From Ottelia alismoides (taxonomy: Eukaryota; Streptophyta; Magnoliopsida; Alismatales; Hydrocharitaceae): a stretch of 64,000 bases of DNA. The stretch spans positions 682,001 through 746,000 of the forward strand of contig JAZKJV010009324.1 in NCBI GenBank assembly GCA_037367405.1. The letters run 5' to 3'. Shown here one piece after another: positions 62,313 through 64,000 of this stretch. The notes under the pieces are model-generated. The model saw only the letters and a list, made by a program, of their open reading frames with translations, was not told the DNA's origin and did no database searches. Made by a program: the position numbers and the translations under genes. The first letter of the stretch is position 1. Each line of letters begins with the position of its first letter.

Positions 62313-63902
62313 GCACGGCTTAGTAGTCGCATTTTCTTTCTTTTTCTTTCTTTTGTTTTTCACGGCTTTCTACGGCTTTTTCTTCTTCCGCGGCTTTTCG
62401 CGGCTTTTCATGTTTCTTTTATTTTTGTTTTCTCTTATTTTATTTTATTTTATTTTCTTTTGTTTTTGATTATTTTTAGAGTGTTTATTTTTATTTCCCA
62501 TTTTTGCACATATATCCTGTTTTGTTTATTTGCTTTATTTACTTGGTTTGTGACACACTTTGTTGTTTACTTGCGAGGGCTCGAGGAGCGAGGCGGCTTC
62601 TTCGGAAGCTGACGCAACCGTGAGATTCGGAGGCAGATTCCTTTTCTATGAAGCCACAGGAGAGCGCGAGGAGGCATCAAAGTGCGGGAGGAGTAGATAG
62701 TTTAGATTAGTTTCATTTCAGCACTTATTTGAACCGTTGTAATAATACGGGGATAGGACTTGGACTTCTGAGACTCTCGGGGTCTATTTCGCCGAGCACC
62801 GGTGTGCTCAGGGGACCCCTCGGTTTTTCGCAGCTTTTTACGCAGTTTTTGTCGTTTATTTCCTGCCTATTCGGTTTCTCGCGGATTTCAGCCTTAGCTT
62901 AGGATTTTTGCTTGATTGCGTCGTAAATAGTAGGGTCCACACACCTAATAGATGTGTCTGTACCTATAGACCGATTAATTGGACCAAAATAAAAAGATTA
63001 ATAAAAAGATTGTTTGGTCACCTGAGGGGTCACGCCTGCTAGAGGTCGTATACAGCGCTGGCAGGACCCGTTGTGGCGGGCATCGATCGACATCCGAGAC
63101 TGGACACCGACCTCTCTTGACTGACCACTTAGCCATTGTTCTTTTGAGTAGAACTGCTTGTTAGGGCCCGGATTTCCGCTTGCATCATTTAGGTAGTTTT
63201 ATTTGTGTCTTTGAATTCTGCGCGGATCATTTTGCATGTAGACTGCTGGAGTCAGGTACCCATTTCTTACTCTGCATCATTGATTTCTCGCGCATCGGCT
63301 TTTTCGACTTCTCCCCCCGTTTTTGGACTTAATAAACAGGAGAACCAAAAAATTCGTTAGGCGATTGTTTGTTATTTGAAAAATACCTAAAAAAATCAAA
63401 ACCATAAAATTGGGACTATTAACCATATATGACCCTAAAAGAAACTCACCAGAAAAATTTATCTTGGAGAGAGCAACCCCCTCCTTGTCTTGTTTGCAGG
63501 TGCGAGAGAGTGACCCGCACCGTAGGATAGAGCCATATCTGAACCTCTTTCAGACTACAGCTTTTGGGCTAGTCGTTCTCCAGTGAGGATCACTCCGATC
63601 TCCGGTAAAGCGGGCCGCGATATCCTTAACAGAGCGAGCTGATCGGGTAGTCGGTAAACGGTCCGCGGCTTGTACTGGCTGGGAAAGATCTAGTTTGGGA
63701 TCGGGGCAGTCTCCTGGGGGAATCGGATTCCGAACAGGTCACGTAATCGCTCTGCTATCTTGACTTGATCACCTAATAAAAACTGACAAGATAATTGACC
63801 AAACTCTTACGGTCTTCTGCTCGCATTGAGAAGGTGAATCAGGGGTTTGTTTGCTGATCATATCTATTACCAGATCCCATTTGCCTGACTCGCTAGATCA
63901 AG
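62313..63902 (+). other. Untranslated leader of element D
   Basis: A perfect hairpin lies at 62794-62809 (GAGCAC, loop CGGT, GTGCTC). GGGTAGTCGGTAAACGGTCCG-like sequence lies at 63645-63665, followed by TACTGGCTGGG. It is alignable with the leader of A. No gene is seen. Confidence 0.75.
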
Positions 63903-64000
63903 ATGATGGGTAGGAGGTCCCTTAGGCAGCCTCTGGCTGCACCGCTTTTCAGCACTCTTGCCCGCTCATCTAGGTTGGTTTACGACAGTCGAGACCCGCT
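63903..64000 (+). CDS. gag: gag of element D, first codons, cut by the window end
   Basis: It opens ATGATGGGTAGGAGGTCCC and encodes an Arg/Pro-rich start resembling that of A gag at 8240. The frame is open to the window end, about 32 codons. Whether the rest is intact cannot be seen. Confidence 0.65.
   Translation, partial: MMGRRSLRQPLAAPLFSTLARSSRLVYDSRDP

Larger units (their letters stand above)
58635..64000 (+). mobile_element. Element D: Athila-like retrotransposon, 5' part only
   Basis: LTR, primer site, leader and gag start are present; the rest lies beyond the window. It is closer to A than to B and C in LTR ends, leader and gag start. It inserted into LTR E. Confidence 0.9.

Overview
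This is plant nuclear DNA made almost entirely of nested, decayed LTR retrotransposons. No host gene, rRNA or tRNA gene could be supported. A flowering plant is inferred from four things: Athila-type Ty3/gypsy elements, primer-binding sites matching the 3' end of plant tRNA-Asp, Ty1/copia relics, and AT-rich spacers. The species cannot be named. Such density suggests a gene-poor, perhaps pericentromeric, region (inference).

Layout. 1-2912: the pol half of a broken Ty1/copia element. 3556-49115: a large Athila-like element A (+) with 3.3 kb LTRs. It is split by two later insertions of a second Athila-like family. Element B (10338-23281, minus strand) sits in A's gag. Element C (26561-42486, plus strand) sits in A's pol exactly at the RNase H/integrase junction, with a perfect 5-bp target duplication. 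B's 3' LTR carries a 241-bp foldback MITE (13134-13374), so there are three levels of nesting. 49116-56165: old unassigned DNA, the head of a minus-strand Athila-type LTR (ends at 52194) and a minus-strand copia LTR (54009-55153). 56166-58634: an Athila-type LTR (E), cut by a further element D (58635 to the window end), of which the LTR, primer site, leader and first gag codons are visible.

How the parts relate. A and C carry gag, protease, reverse transcriptase/RNase H and integrase in the usual gypsy order, all with stops or frameshifts. B keeps gag and protease but lacks RT, RNase H and integrase, so it is a non-autonomous derivative. By-eye LTR divergence falls from A (roughly 14% in the first 100 bases) through B (about 6%) to C (about 3%), matching the nesting order.

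Most interesting signals. Downstream of integrase (or its deletion scar), A, B and C each carry an ordered array of four hairpins, each followed by a G-run that copies the true polypurine tract. At least one stem pair has compensating changes. The untranslated leaders of B, C and D share a hairpin whose stem sequence changes while pairing is kept, and all four leaders share a short motif. Every LTR of these families starts with a small palindrome that differs in sequence but stays paired. Together these suggest a conserved nucleic-acid structure programme in this clade that outlasts its protein genes.
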